DNA from: Flavipsychrobacter sp.
Lineage (GTDB): Bacteria > Bacteroidota > Bacteroidia > Chitinophagales > Chitinophagaceae
NCBI GenBank assembly: GCA_017849575.1
Contig: JAFIGV010000021.1
Span: 1 to 39,153 of the forward strand
Reading direction: 5' to 3'
DNA length: 39,153 bases
The translations under genes were made by a program, and so were the position numbers. Shown piece by piece: positions 14,816 to 22,313 of this stretch (position 1 is the stretch's first letter; each line of letters opens with the position of its first letter). The notes beneath the pieces are model-generated. The model worked only from the letters and a program-made list of their open reading frames with translations. It was not told the DNA's origin and did not search any database.

Positions 14816-14854
14816 TAAAAAGGCAAAAGCCAAAAATATTTTTGAGCTCTTGCC
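14816..14854 (-). terminator. Probable terminator after gmhB
   Basis: On the minus strand, GGCAA (14854-14850) pairs with TTGCC (14826-14822). An inner CAAAA/TTTTG stem lies at 14831-14844, with an internal loop between. A U-run follows (complement of 14816-14821). It lies 40-80 nt past the gmhB stop and just before the infA promoter. Confidence 0.55.
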
Positions 14855-14893
14855 CGGATGAATTTGTGGCGCATCGCAGCCTGTTGTAGCTGC

Positions 14894-15472
14894 CTACCCT
14901 ACCATTTCTGCGGCCTTGAGCGTAGTTGCCCAGGCGTACAGCGACGGATACTGCTCATCCACAAGATCGTGCGGCAGCAACACTGGTTCGTGCTTGGTGG
15001 TAATAAATACAGTATGCATAGCCATGCGCTTGCCAAATTCCATATCGGGCATCGCATTGCCTACCATCACGCTTTTCCTGAAGTCAATCATCGGAAAATC
15101 CTCACGAGCCTGCAGCGCCATACCAGTGTTGGGTTTGCGGTTCCTGTCGTCTTCATGTACAGAGGTAGCGGCATAGGCCTTGTCTATTCTGCCGCCCGCT
15201 GCCTCTACGGCCTGCACCATATTGGCACTGATCTCTTTCAGACTATCGAGCGACATGATACCGCGGCCTACTCCTCGCTGATTGGATACCACAACAATAT
15301 GTCCAAAAACTTCGCTAAGCTGTTTGAGAGCCTCCAACGCTCCTTCGCAAAATTCAAATTCGTTCCAGTCCGTGATATAGGAACCCACATTTTCGACATT
15401 GATCACTCCATCGCGGTCTAAAAACAAAGTCCAGCTTCTGTCTATCGGTGCCTGTATAGTAAAGGTATTCAT
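14894..15472 (-). CDS. HAD-family heptose-bisphosphate phosphatase-like protein (GmhB-like)
   Basis: The 192-aa HAD phosphatase has the nucleophile motif LFLDRDGVIN (Asp19, Asp21), a motif II Ser in VVVSNQRGVGRG, and the RKP segment (112-114) characteristic of the HisB-N/GmhB subfamily. It probably removes the 7-phosphate from D-glycero-manno-heptose 1,7-bisphosphate, as its neighbour is gmhA. Two oddities: the GmhB zinc-loop cysteines are absent (YAATSVHEDDRNRKP has none), and the first Asp of motif IV is Asn139 (VGNAMPD, Asp143 kept). The zinc-free form may be normal in this lineage, but substrate specificity is less certain. Confidence 0.8.
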   Translation of the reverse strand: MNTFTIQAPIDRSWTLFLDRDGVINVENVGSYITDWNEFEFCEGALEALKQLSEVFGHIVVVSNQRGVGRGIMSLDSLKEISANMVQAVEAAGGRIDKAYAATSVHEDDRNRKPNTGMALQAREDFPMIDFRKSVMVGNAMPDMEFGKRMAMHTVFITTKHEPVLLPHDLVDEQYPSLYAWATTLKAAEMVG

Positions 15473-15493
15473 GGGTTGTGCTGTAAAAGATTT

Positions 15494-16060
15494 TTAAAAT
15501 AACTGTTCCTCTGCAAGTTGACAAATGATATGTCCGATCAGAATATGCGTTTCCTGTATTCGTGGTGTATCCGTGCTGGGTACATTGATCAGAACGTTGC
15601 AAAGCTCTTTCATCTGTCCGCCTGTCTTACCCGTAAATCCTACAGTAATCATACCAATTTCGTTGGCCTGCTCCACCGCTTTGATGATGTTTACAGAATT
15701 GCCGGAGGTACTTAGGGCAATGAGCACATCACCTTTTCGGCCCATACCCTTTACGAGCCTGCTATACACTACGTCAAAACTATAGTCGTTGGCCACAGCG
15801 GTAAGATAGGAAGTGTTGACGTGCAGGGCCTCTGAGGGCAGGGGATCGCGGTCGGTATAAAAACGGCCGCTAAACTCGGCGGCGAGGTGCTGCGCATCGG
15901 CTGCGCTGCCACCATTACCACAAAACAACACCTTATGGCCATGCTTAAAGGCCTGAACCACAACTTCGGTTACCGTGGCAATTTTTTCCAGCAGTACTGT
16001 ATCCTCAAGTAGCTGCTGCTTGGTACTGATCGACGCTTCTATGATCTGTCTTATGGTCAT
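15494..16060 (-). CDS. gmhA: Sedoheptulose-7-phosphate isomerase (SIS domain)
   Basis: GmhA converts sedoheptulose 7-phosphate to D-glycero-manno-heptose 7-phosphate, the first step to lipopolysaccharide or S-layer heptose. The 188-aa protein is one SIS domain with the phosphosugar loop LFCGNGGSAADAQHLAAEFS, then GRKGDVLIALSTSGNSVNII. It ends with the family segment IQETHILIGHIICQLAE, with the catalytic Glu and His. Length matches GmhA. It is 21 nt upstream of the GmhB-like gene, giving consecutive pathway steps in one operon. The ATG at 16060 lies very close to a strong hairpin and a -7-like box. Confidence 0.95.
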   Translation of the reverse strand: MTIRQIIEASISTKQQLLEDTVLLEKIATVTEVVVQAFKHGHKVLFCGNGGSAADAQHLAAEFSGRFYTDRDPLPSEALHVNTSYLTAVANDYSFDVVYSRLVKGMGRKGDVLIALSTSGNSVNIIKAVEQANEIGMITVGFTGKTGGQMKELCNVLINVPSTDTPRIQETHILIGHIICQLAEEQLF

Positions 16061-16065
16061 TGCTT

Positions 16066-16073
16066 CAAAAATA
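16066..16073 (-). promoter_or_regulatory. Possible -7 box (TATTTTTG) for gmhA
   Basis: The minus-strand TATTTTTG fits TAnnTTTG and ends 5 nt before the gmhA ATG, the same spacing as at the antitoxin gene. It coincides with the U-run of the queA terminator, so the match may be incidental. Confidence 0.35.
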
Positions 16074-16106
16074 CAACAGCGTGTATATTCAAATACACGC
16101 TGTTGT
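16070..16106 (-). terminator. Terminator after queA
   Basis: A 14-bp perfect stem (16073-16086 with 16093-16106, core CAACAGCGTGTAT) and 6-nt loop is followed on the minus strand by a U-rich tract. It lies 30 nt past the queA stop and immediately upstream of gmhA. Confidence 0.8.
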
Positions 16107-16135
16107 TATCAATAAACGGAATGTGGATATTTTAT

Positions 16136-17185
16136 TCAGACGATCAAAAGCGCATCGCCATAACCGAAGAAACGATATTTTTCTTTGATAGCTGTCTGAT
16201 AGGCTTCCATGGTAAGATCGTATCCCGCGAAGGCACAGGTCATGATCAGCAAGCTGGTCTTGGGCAAATGAAAGTTGGTGATAAGTGAGTTGGCAATCGA
16301 AAAGTCATAGGGCGGATGTATGAACAGGTTGGTCCATCCTTCAGCCGGTTTCAGTAAGCCCTGTGCGGTCACCGAGCTCTCCACAGCGCGCATGGTAGTG
16401 GTGCCAATGGAGCAGATTTGACGTTTCTCTGACTTGGCTTTGTTCACTATGGAAGATGCTACGTCGTCAATCTTGAAATACTCGGCATCCATCTTATGCT
16501 TCGAAAGGTCTTCAACCTCAATAGGTCTAAAGGTTCCTAAACCCGTGTGTAGCGTTACCTCAGCAAACTTTACGCCTACAATTTCAAGGCGTTTGATCAG
16601 TTCGCGGCTAAAGTGCAGCCCGGCGGTAGGGGCGGCTACAGCTCCCTCATACTTGGCATATACGGTTTGATAGCGCTCTTTATCTTCTTCTTCGGGCTTG
16701 CGTTTTATGTACTTGGGCAAGGGAGTCTCGCCGAGGGTTTCCAGCATTTGACGGAAGGCATTATCATCACCATCAAACAGGAATCGGATTGTACGGCCGC
16801 GGGAAGTTGTGTTATCAATTACTTCGGCTACCAGTTCATCATTATCACCAAAATAGAGCTTGTTGCCCACACGTATCTTTCTTGCAGGATCAACGATTAC
16901 ATCCCAAAGGCGATTGGGCTTGTTGAGCTCACGCAGCAGAAATACTTCAATCTTGGCACCGGTCTTCTCTTTTCGTCCATAGAGACGTGCCGGAAAAACC
17001 TTGGTATTGTTGACAATCATTACATCCTTATCGTCAAAAAAGCCAAGTACATCTTTAAAAACTTTGTGTTCAATTTTACCGGTGTCGCGGTGCACCACCA
17101 TCAGGCGGCTTTCTTCCCTCGATTTTGCGGGATGCTGAGCAATAAGATTGAGTGGTAAGTCGAACTTGAATTGCGACAACTTCAT
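16136..17185 (-). CDS. queA: S-adenosylmethionine:tRNA ribosyltransferase-isomerase
   Basis: QueA transfers and isomerises the ribosyl part of SAM onto 7-aminomethyl-7-deazaguanine in tRNA, making epoxyqueuosine. The 349-aa protein shows the family start [60 protein letters not shown], and [28 protein letters not shown]. The end [20 protein letters not shown] and [12 protein letters not shown] is also typical. Length is normal. It stands as a single gene with its own -7 box and terminator. Confidence 0.98.
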   Translation of the reverse strand: MKLSQFKFDLPLNLIAQHPAKSREESRLMVVHRDTGKIEHKVFKDVLGFFDDKDVMIVNNTKVFPARLYGRKEKTGAKIEVFLLRELNKPNRLWDVIVDPARKIRVGNKLYFGDNDELVAEVIDNTTSRGRTIRFLFDGDDNAFRQMLETLGETPLPKYIKRKPEEEDKERYQTVYAKYEGAVAAPTAGLHFSRELIKRLEIVGVKFAEVTLHTGLGTFRPIEVEDLSKHKMDAEYFKIDDVASSIVNKAKSEKRQICSIGTTTMRAVESSVTAQGLLKPAEGWTNLFIHPPYDFSIANSLITNFHLPKTSLLIMTCAFAGYDLTMEAYQTAIKEKYRFFGYGDALLIV

Positions 17186-17210
17186 ATGTGCAGTAAAATT
17201 TAAAAGTGGG

Positions 17211-17218
17211 CAAAGTTA
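17211..17218 (-). promoter_or_regulatory. Candidate -7 box (TAACTTTG) for queA
   Basis: The minus-strand TAACTTTG matches TAnnTTTG and lies 25 nt before the queA ATG. No -33 TTG is correctly spaced. Confidence 0.5.
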
Positions 17219-17313
17219 GCCAAAAATCCCGATGTCTGCGTGGCTATCTGTTTTCTGAGTTTTCACCTTCAGTATCCCCCGGCCATAATGGTGCCGGCCT
17301 TGTTCAATTCTCT

Positions 17314-17321
17314 TACATTTG
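17314..17321 (+). promoter_or_regulatory. Candidate -7 box (TACATTTG) for the M20 dipeptidase gene
   Basis: TACATTTG matches TAnnTTTG and lies 20 nt before the ATG at 17342. A CCGGC/GCCGG hairpin sits just upstream (17279-17299). The nearest TTG (17300-17302) is only 11 nt upstream of the box, too close for -33. Confidence 0.5.
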
Positions 17322-17341
17322 AGCACTAAAAAATTGTACAC

Positions 17342-18715
17342 ATGCAAGTTTGGAACGATTATCTTTCGCAGAACAAGCAACGTTTTCTCGATGAATTACT
17401 TGACCTTCTGAGGATTCCCTCCATTAGTGCCGACAGCCAGTATAAGGCCGATGTGGCCCGTTGTGCTGATGCCGTAAAGGAAAATCTGCTCAAAGCGGGC
17501 TGCGATAAAGCGGAAATTTGTCCTACGGATGGGCACCCCATTGTCTATGCCGAAAAAATGGTGGACCCCACAGCGCCTACGGTTTTGGTGTATGGCCATT
17601 ACGATGTGCAGCCTGCCGACCCGCTCGATCTCTGGCATAGCGGCCCTTTCGAGCCCGTAATTAAAGACGGAAAGATCTATGCCCGCGGAGCCTGTGATGA
17701 TAAAGGGCAAATGTTTATGCATGTGAAAGCTCTGGACGTGATGAATGCAACCGGCACGCTGGCCTGCAATGTAAAATTCATGATCGAGGGTGAAGAAGAG
17801 GTTGGTTCTTCTAACCTGGGAAAATTTTTGGCAGCCAACAAAGAAAAACTCAGTGCCGACATCGTATTGGTTTCCGATACCTCAATGATCAGCATGGAAC
17901 ATCCTTCTATCGAGACGGGTCTGCGCGGACTTGCCTATATGGAGGTGGAGGTTACAGGCCCTAACCGAGACTTACACAGCGGTGTATATGGCGGTGCTGT
18001 ACACAATCCTATCAACGCACTCTGCAAAATGATTGCCTCCTGCCACGATGAGAATAACCACATCACCATCCCCGGCTTTTACGACAAGGTGCAAACGCTT
18101 TCAGAGGGAGAGCGCAAAGCATTGAACGATGCACCCTTCGACATTGAAGAATACAAGAAAGATCTGGATGTAAATGATGTGTGGGGCGAAAAAGGATATA
18201 CTACGCTGGAACGTACCGGCATACGTCCTACGCTGGATGTAAATGGCATCTGGGGCGGATACACAGGTGAAGGCGCCAAAACGGTACTGCCATCCAAAGC
18301 CTACGCAAAGATCTCTATGCGCCTGGTACCCCATCAGAACTCCGACGAAATTGCCGCTATGTTCCAAAAACATTTTGAAGCCATAGCACCTGGTTCTGTG
18401 AAGGTAAAAGTGACGGCACATCACGGTGGGGAACCGGTGGTGACGCCTACCGACAGCATTGCTTACAAAGCTGCTTCCGAAGCTATAAGAACTGCTTTTG
18501 GAAAAGATCCCATCCCTACCCGCGGCGGCGGCTCCATACCGATCATTGCGCTCTTCGAAAACATATTGGGTCTCAAAACGGTACTGATGGGCTTTGGGCT
18601 CGACAATGACAATATTCACTCCCCCAATGAGAAATACGATCTGGCCAATTATTATAAAGGCATCGAAACCATTCCTTATTTCCACAAGTACTTTGCAGAA
18701 ATGTGCAAAATATAA
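17342..18715 (+). CDS. M20 family metallopeptidase (dipeptidase)
   Basis: The 457-aa cytoplasmic di-zinc peptidase has the full M20 ligand set: His86 in VYGHYDVQP, Asp119 in RGACDDKGQ, the Glu151-Glu152 pair in EGEEEVGS, Asp179 in VSDTS and His426 in NDNIHSPNE. The inserted dimerisation domain carries the LHSGVYGG motif seen in CNDP-like dipeptidases. It probably cleaves dipeptides or related amides; exact substrate unknown. There is no signal peptide. It is monocistronic, with a -7 box before and a terminator after. Confidence 0.93.
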   Translation: MQVWNDYLSQNKQRFLDELLDLLRIPSISADSQYKADVARCADAVKENLLKAGCDKAEICPTDGHPIVYAEKMVDPTAPTVLVYGHYDVQPADPLDLWHSGPFEPVIKDGKIYARGACDDKGQMFMHVKALDVMNATGTLACNVKFMIEGEEEVGSSNLGKFLAANKEKLSADIVLVSDTSMISMEHPSIETGLRGLAYMEVEVTGPNRDLHSGVYGGAVHNPINALCKMIASCHDENNHITIPGFYDKVQTLSEGERKALNDAPFDIEEYKKDLDVNDVWGEKGYTTLERTGIRPTLDVNGIWGGYTGEGAKTVLPSKAYAKISMRLVPHQNSDEIAAMFQKHFEAIAPGSVKVKVTAHHGGEPVVTPTDSIAYKAASEAIRTAFGKDPIPTRGGGSIPIIALFENILGLKTVLMGFGLDNDNIHSPNEKYDLANYYKGIETIPYFHKYFAEMCKI

Positions 18716-18738
18716 TAAGACAGATTTCTCTGCATGAG

Positions 18739-18767
18739 CCGGCATCCTTAATGGTGCCGGTTTTTTT
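18739..18767 (+). terminator. Terminator after the M20 gene
   Basis: CCGGCA (18739-18744) pairs with TGCCGG (18755-18760), extended inside by CC/GG past one bulge, and is followed directly by seven T (18761-18767). Confidence 0.88.
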
Positions 18768-18804
18768 GGGGGGAATGCCTGACGAGCCCCTCCAAAGGAT
18801 GCAG

Positions 18805-18835
18805 AAAAAAAGCCGCTCCGAATAGTCGAAGCGGC
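18805..18835 (-). terminator. Terminator after the PorT-like gene
   Basis: GCCGCT (18812-18817) pairs with AGCGGC (18830-18835). On the minus strand it is followed by a run of seven U (18811-18805). It lies 24 nt past the stop at 18859. Confidence 0.8.
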
Positions 18836-18858
18836 CAGATCTGTCTTAGGTTGAATTT

Positions 18859-19596
18859 CTATTTTCCACCAAACATATAACCGAGGGTAACGAAGAAGTT
18901 GTAATTCTTCTGCATAAAGCCGTCGTTAGCGGGTGTGTTCTGCGGATTAGGCAACAAACCGTTGCTTTCTTTGGGCACCGTGTTTTGAAACCCTAACTGG
19001 CTACCCACTTTTACGAAAGCACCCATCGGGAACTGATAACCTACGAATGCCTGTGCACCCCAGTCAAAACCTTTGACCACATCGTCGGCTTCGTTGCCGA
19101 CACTCAGACGCTGTGCTCCTTTGTCTTCTGTCTCGATGACACCGCCACCGTTCTCCTGTACGGCCTCAGTTTTGGTGTACCACTTGTTCTGTGCATTCAC
19201 CATATAGGCCACATAGGGACCGGCGCCGATTAAAAAACGTCCGCTGCCTTCCATTCCTGTCTTGTACACGATGTTTACCGGCAATTCAATATAGTGGAAC
19301 GTGAGCTTATCGTTCTTTTCCACCACTATGGGGCCGTTGTTGTACTCCCAGTCAAATTCGCCGCCCTTCATACTATATCGTAGGGCAGGTGCCACTGAGA
19401 AATGATCGCTCAGACCAATATCGCTAACCAAACCCGCGTGGAAGCCAAACTTCGTCATGTTCTTGTTGGTAGGGCCGGTATAATGATCTGCGAGGTTATT
19501 AATGTTCAAACCGCCTTCTACACCAAGCTTTACCTGTGCCGTCGCGGCAGTTGTTGCCATCATGGCCGCTGCTAATACTACATACACCTTTTTCAT
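18859..19596 (-). CDS. PorT-like outer-membrane beta-barrel protein
   Basis: The 245-aa protein has a cleavable signal peptide (MKKVYVVLAAAMMATTAATA, cut before QVKLG). Amphipathic beta-strands follow, in the layout of the Bacteroidota beta-barrel domain (PF13568-type): KLGVEGGLNINNLAD, FGFHAGLVSDIGLSDHFSVA, HYIELPVNIVYKTG, FLIGAGPYVAYMV, and a final aromatic strand NFFVTLGYMFGGK suited to BAM insertion. Substrate or role is unknown. It is monocistronic with its own terminator. No clear -7 box was found in the spacer 19597-19757. Confidence 0.88.
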   Translation of the reverse strand: MKKVYVVLAAAMMATTAATAQVKLGVEGGLNINNLADHYTGPTNKNMTKFGFHAGLVSDIGLSDHFSVAPALRYSMKGGEFDWEYNNGPIVVEKNDKLTFHYIELPVNIVYKTGMEGSGRFLIGAGPYVAYMVNAQNKWYTKTEAVQENGGGVIETEDKGAQRLSVGNEADDVVKGFDWGAQAFVGYQFPMGAFVKVGSQLGFQNTVPKESNGLLPNPQNTPANDGFMQKNYNFFVTLGYMFGGK

Positions 19597-19757
19597 TGTT
19601 TAATCATCTTTTGGTTCGGGTAGTAGTAAAAAAAGGATGTGCCACTTGGCGGCTTTATTGCTCAAACGATGTCCTTTTAACAATTCTTTTGTAGCGCAGC
19701 TTTTTTCGAGAAATATATAAGCACCTGGGTATGAAAAGCTCAGTTCCGCCACCCGCA

Positions 19758-20984
19758 TCAGGCCGGGGCCATTGCTGTAGCAGCAATAAAGGCGCTACTC
19801 CAGGCATGTTGGAAATTGAATCCCCCGGTAATGCCGTCAACATCGGTCATTTCTCCCGCAAAGTAAAGCCCGGGCACTAGCCGGCTTTCCATGGTAGATG
19901 GGTTGAACTCAGAGCGTTTCACCCCACCGCAGGACACAAATTCTTCCTTGAATGTGGTCTTTCCCCGCACCGGCAGCGCAAAATGCAGCAGAGCATGGAT
20001 CAGCTTGTTTTGAGGCTGGCTTCCTAATTCACCCCAGCGTATGGTCTCTCCGATTCCGCAATAGGATAGCAGATATTCCCAGAGCCTCCGGGGTAGTCCG
20101 AAGGGATTACGCTGAAAAAGTAAGTTCTTGCCTTGTACGCTGCGGATTGTAGCCATGGCGGCTTTTAATTGCTCATCGGTTTTGTCGGGGAGCCAGCTTA
20201 CCAAAGCCTGAAACTGATACCCCATGTCGTGCAATATCCGCGCACCCCATGCCGACGCACGCAGCGCCACCGGGCCGCTGATACCCCAGTGTGTGATCAG
20301 CAAGGGACCTCGTTCGGATATTTTCGTACCCGCAATCTTTACCTGCGCATCCTGTACGGACACGCCCATGAGTTTCGTAAGCGAATGTTCCGGTATATTG
20401 AACGTGAAAAGTGAAGGAACCGAAGGCATAACCTCGTGTCCGGTGGAACGCAAAAAATCGAAATGGCCCGCCGCATTAGACCCGCCACAGGCCAGCAACA
20501 ACTTGTCTGCCCGCGCAGAACTGCCGTCGCGAAAGCTCAAATGAAACACTCCATCGGAATATTCAATATCCGCCAGTGCTTTGTGATATCGAATGCTTAC
20601 CCCTCTTCTTGTCATCTCCTGCTCAAGGCAGTCAATAATAGTTTGAGAAGAATGGGTGGAGGGAAACATACGACCATCGGCTTCGCCCACTAAGGTGACA
20701 CCCCGATCCGCAAACCAGGCAATGGTGTCGGCTGGTCCGAAATGATGCAGCGTTTTCTTGAGTAGCTGTTTACCGCGCGGGTATCTCTCTGCAAAAGCCA
20801 CTCTATCGAAGAGCTGATGGGTGACATTACATCTTCCGCCGCCGGATACCTTTACCTTTTGCAGCGACTTTCCGGTTTTCTCATAAATTGTAACCTTACG
20901 ACCTGCTGCAACCGGAATGTTGGCTGCGGCAAAACAACCGGCTGCACCGGCACCTATGATGGCTATTTCCTCTTGTTCTGGCAT
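19758..20984 (-). CDS. BaiN/HI0933-like NAD(P)/FAD-dependent oxidoreductase
   Basis: The start is the ATG at 20984 (MPEQEEIAIIGAGAAG), giving 408 aa; an in-frame 33-codon extension upstream overlaps the spacer and is not family-like. The Rossmann dinucleotide motif GAGAAG is at 11-16. The segment KVKVSGGGRCNVTH is the HI0933/BaiN signature, and the C-terminal FEEFVSCGGVK-like region and PGLYFAGEMTDVDGITGGFN complete the FAD-binding fold. Members are flavoproteins, mostly of unknown substrate; some reduce bile acids. It lies 22 nt downstream of the thioesterase gene, probably the same transcript. Confidence 0.93.
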   Translation of the reverse strand: MPEQEEIAIIGAGAAGCFAAANIPVAAGRKVTIYEKTGKSLQKVKVSGGGRCNVTHQLFDRVAFAERYPRGKQLLKKTLHHFGPADTIAWFADRGVTLVGEADGRMFPSTHSSQTIIDCLEQEMTRRGVSIRYHKALADIEYSDGVFHLSFRDGSSARADKLLLACGGSNAAGHFDFLRSTGHEVMPSVPSLFTFNIPEHSLTKLMGVSVQDAQVKIAGTKISERGPLLITHWGISGPVALRASAWGARILHDMGYQFQALVSWLPDKTDEQLKAAMATIRSVQGKNLLFQRNPFGLPRRLWEYLLSYCGIGETIRWGELGSQPQNKLIHALLHFALPVRGKTTFKEEFVSCGGVKRSEFNPSTMESRLVPGLYFAGEMTDVDGITGGFNFQHAWSSAFIAATAMAPA

Positions 20985-21006
20985 TTCCCTATACGATTCT
21001 AAAAAA

Positions 21007-21399
21007 CTATTGCAGGCCTGCGAACAAACGATCAAGCTTCTCGCGATTGATAATCTTTTGCTTTTGCTGACCCTCGGCCACAATACGCTGATCTACCCGC
21101 GCCACATAGTCGGTGACCACCTCATTTCCATTGACGCCGGTTAAAGTTGCCGTGAAGACAACCTCCTGACCAATGAGGGCCGGCGACACATGCCTGACGG
21201 TAATGCTCGTTCCGATTCCTTCCTCGTGCGACTCTTTCATGTCCAGTACAAAAAGCCTCCCGCTCCATTCCGCATCGCGTGCCAGGGCAAAGGTCGAGTA
21301 AACGGCATGTACCTCGCCACTTTCAAAACGAGCCGTGTCGGCAGCGGTAACACGGTGCGAAAAAGTTTTTCTTTCGCCAATTTCAAAAGGATGAATCAT
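21007..21399 (-). CDS. FlK-like hotdog-fold acyl-CoA thioesterase
   Basis: The protein is 130 aa from the ATG at 21399; a TTG six codons earlier is less likely. The hotdog fold of the fluoroacetyl-CoA thioesterase family is recognisable, with a candidate catalytic triad Thr36, Glu44 and His70 (STFALARDAEW, VRHVSPALIGQEV). The spacing of 8 and 26 residues is the same as reported for FlK (Thr42, Glu50, His76). Most homologues hydrolyse ordinary acyl-CoA esters; fluoroacetate resistance should not be assumed. It is first in a two-gene unit with the flavoprotein and divergent from the metal operon. Confidence 0.85.
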   Translation of the reverse strand: MIHPFEIGERKTFSHRVTAADTARFESGEVHAVYSTFALARDAEWSGRLFVLDMKESHEEGIGTSITVRHVSPALIGQEVVFTATLTGVNGNEVVTDYVARVDQRIVAEGQQKQKIINREKLDRLFAGLQ

Positions 21400-21458
21400 G
21401 ACGGCAAAATAAAACAAAGCGGAAGACTACTTTAATAAGTCTTTACATCCAAATGCAG

Positions 21459-21466
21459 TAATTTTG
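21459..21466 (+). promoter_or_regulatory. Candidate -7 box (TAATTTTG) for the metal operon
   Basis: TAATTTTG matches TAnnTTTG and ends 9 nt before the ATG at 21476, predicting a very short or absent leader. It lies in the 76-bp divergent spacer with the thioesterase gene. Confidence 0.5.
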
Positions 21467-21475
21467 CCTTTGCGC

Positions 21476-21889
21476 ATGAAAAAATTCCTGGTTGTTCCAA
21501 TATTGGTCATTTATCTGCTGGCAGTCAGCGGATTGATGATTCATTGGCACTACTGTGGCGACAAACTGGAATCCTGGAGTTTATTTTCGGAAAACAACGG
21601 TTGCGACGATGGTGGCTGTGATCAAGAACAGGAAGGCCCGGACGACTGCTGTAAGGACAAGGTTGTACGCTCGCAGGCCGGTCAGGAACAGCATTATTCC
21701 CAGGCCATACTCCTAAAAGCGTTTTCGGTTTTTGATGCACTCATTTCGCCGTTACATGGCTTTGCGCCCACCGTTCGCTTATCAATAGTACCACTTTCCA
21801 CTGCCGAACCCCGAGGTGGTGCGCCACCCGGCCTTTGGCAGGAATTGCCCTTGTACCGTTTGTATGCACGTTTCACTTATTATGGTTAA
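21476..21889 (+). CDS. HYC_CC_PP family protein
   Basis: The 137-aa protein starts at ATG 21476 (MKKFLVVPILVIYLLAVSGL), which gives a hydrophobic export or anchor helix; an upstream in-frame TTG at 21464 would overlap the -7 box. It shows all three name-giving motifs of the HYC_CC_PP family: HYC at 25-27 (HWHYCGDKLESW), CC at 58-59 (DDCCKDK) and PP at 117-118 (GAPPGLWQ). Extra cysteines (Cys43, Cys48) enrich a Cys/Asp segment between. Function is not established; location ahead of HMA and TonB genes suggests periplasmic metal handling. Confidence 0.85.
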   Translation: MKKFLVVPILVIYLLAVSGLMIHWHYCGDKLESWSLFSENNGCDDGGCDQEQEGPDDCCKDKVVRSQAGQEQHYSQAILLKAFSVFDALISPLHGFAPTVRLSIVPLSTAEPRGGAPPGLWQELPLYRLYARFTYYG

Positions 21890-21950
21890 GGAACCTTCGA
21901 AATTTTTTGTCGAAGCAGATTCCCTTTTTCTTCACCCATAATACAATAAA

Positions 21951-22301
21951 ATGAAACGTAACCTTCGTATTTTATTCATACTCCTTTTTAGCTGCATATA
22001 CAGCGCTTCGCATGCACAAAATGCCGTAGTCACAGACTCCATAAAAGTGGATGGCAACTGCGATATGTGCAAGAAAAGAATTGAAGATGCAGCTTATACC
22101 AAAGGCGTAAAACGCGCCGACTGGAATAAGCAGACACACATGCTGGTGGTGGTTTATAAGCCCGCTAAAACCGACATGAAAAAAGTGGCGGCACAGGTGG
22201 CAAAAGCCGGCCACAGTTCCGAAAAAGCAGAAGCAACCCGTGAAGACTATGAACGTCTGCCCGATTGCTGCCATTATAAAACCAATACCTGCGAACACTA
22301 A
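21951..22301 (+). CDS. Secreted heavy-metal-associated (HMA) domain protein
   Basis: The 116-aa protein has a signal peptide (about 1-22, ending SASHAQ). An HMA ferredoxin-like domain follows, with the metal site CDMC (Cys37 and Cys40), as in copper chaperones and P-type ATPase N-termini. The tail DCCHYKTNTCEH adds three Cys and two His, possibly a second metal site. Export places it in the periplasm, where it could shuttle Cu+ or another soft metal. It lies 61 nt after the HYC_CC_PP gene and 12 nt before the TonB receptor gene, so the three are co-transcribed. Confidence 0.92.
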   Translation: MKRNLRILFILLFSCIYSASHAQNAVVTDSIKVDGNCDMCKKRIEDAAYTKGVKRADWNKQTHMLVVVYKPAKTDMKKVAAQVAKAGHSSEKAEATREDYERLPDCCHYKTNTCEH

Positions 22302-22313
22302 ACCACCCGCACA

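Noticed and set aside
19655-19843. 62-codon minus-strand frame after the flavoprotein
   Set aside because: It overlaps the flavoprotein 3' end, has no recognisable domain and reads as a frame shadow.
21464-21475. TTG start four codons upstream for the HYC_CC_PP gene
   Set aside because: It overlaps the -7 box, and the ATG at 21476 gives a normal signal sequence.
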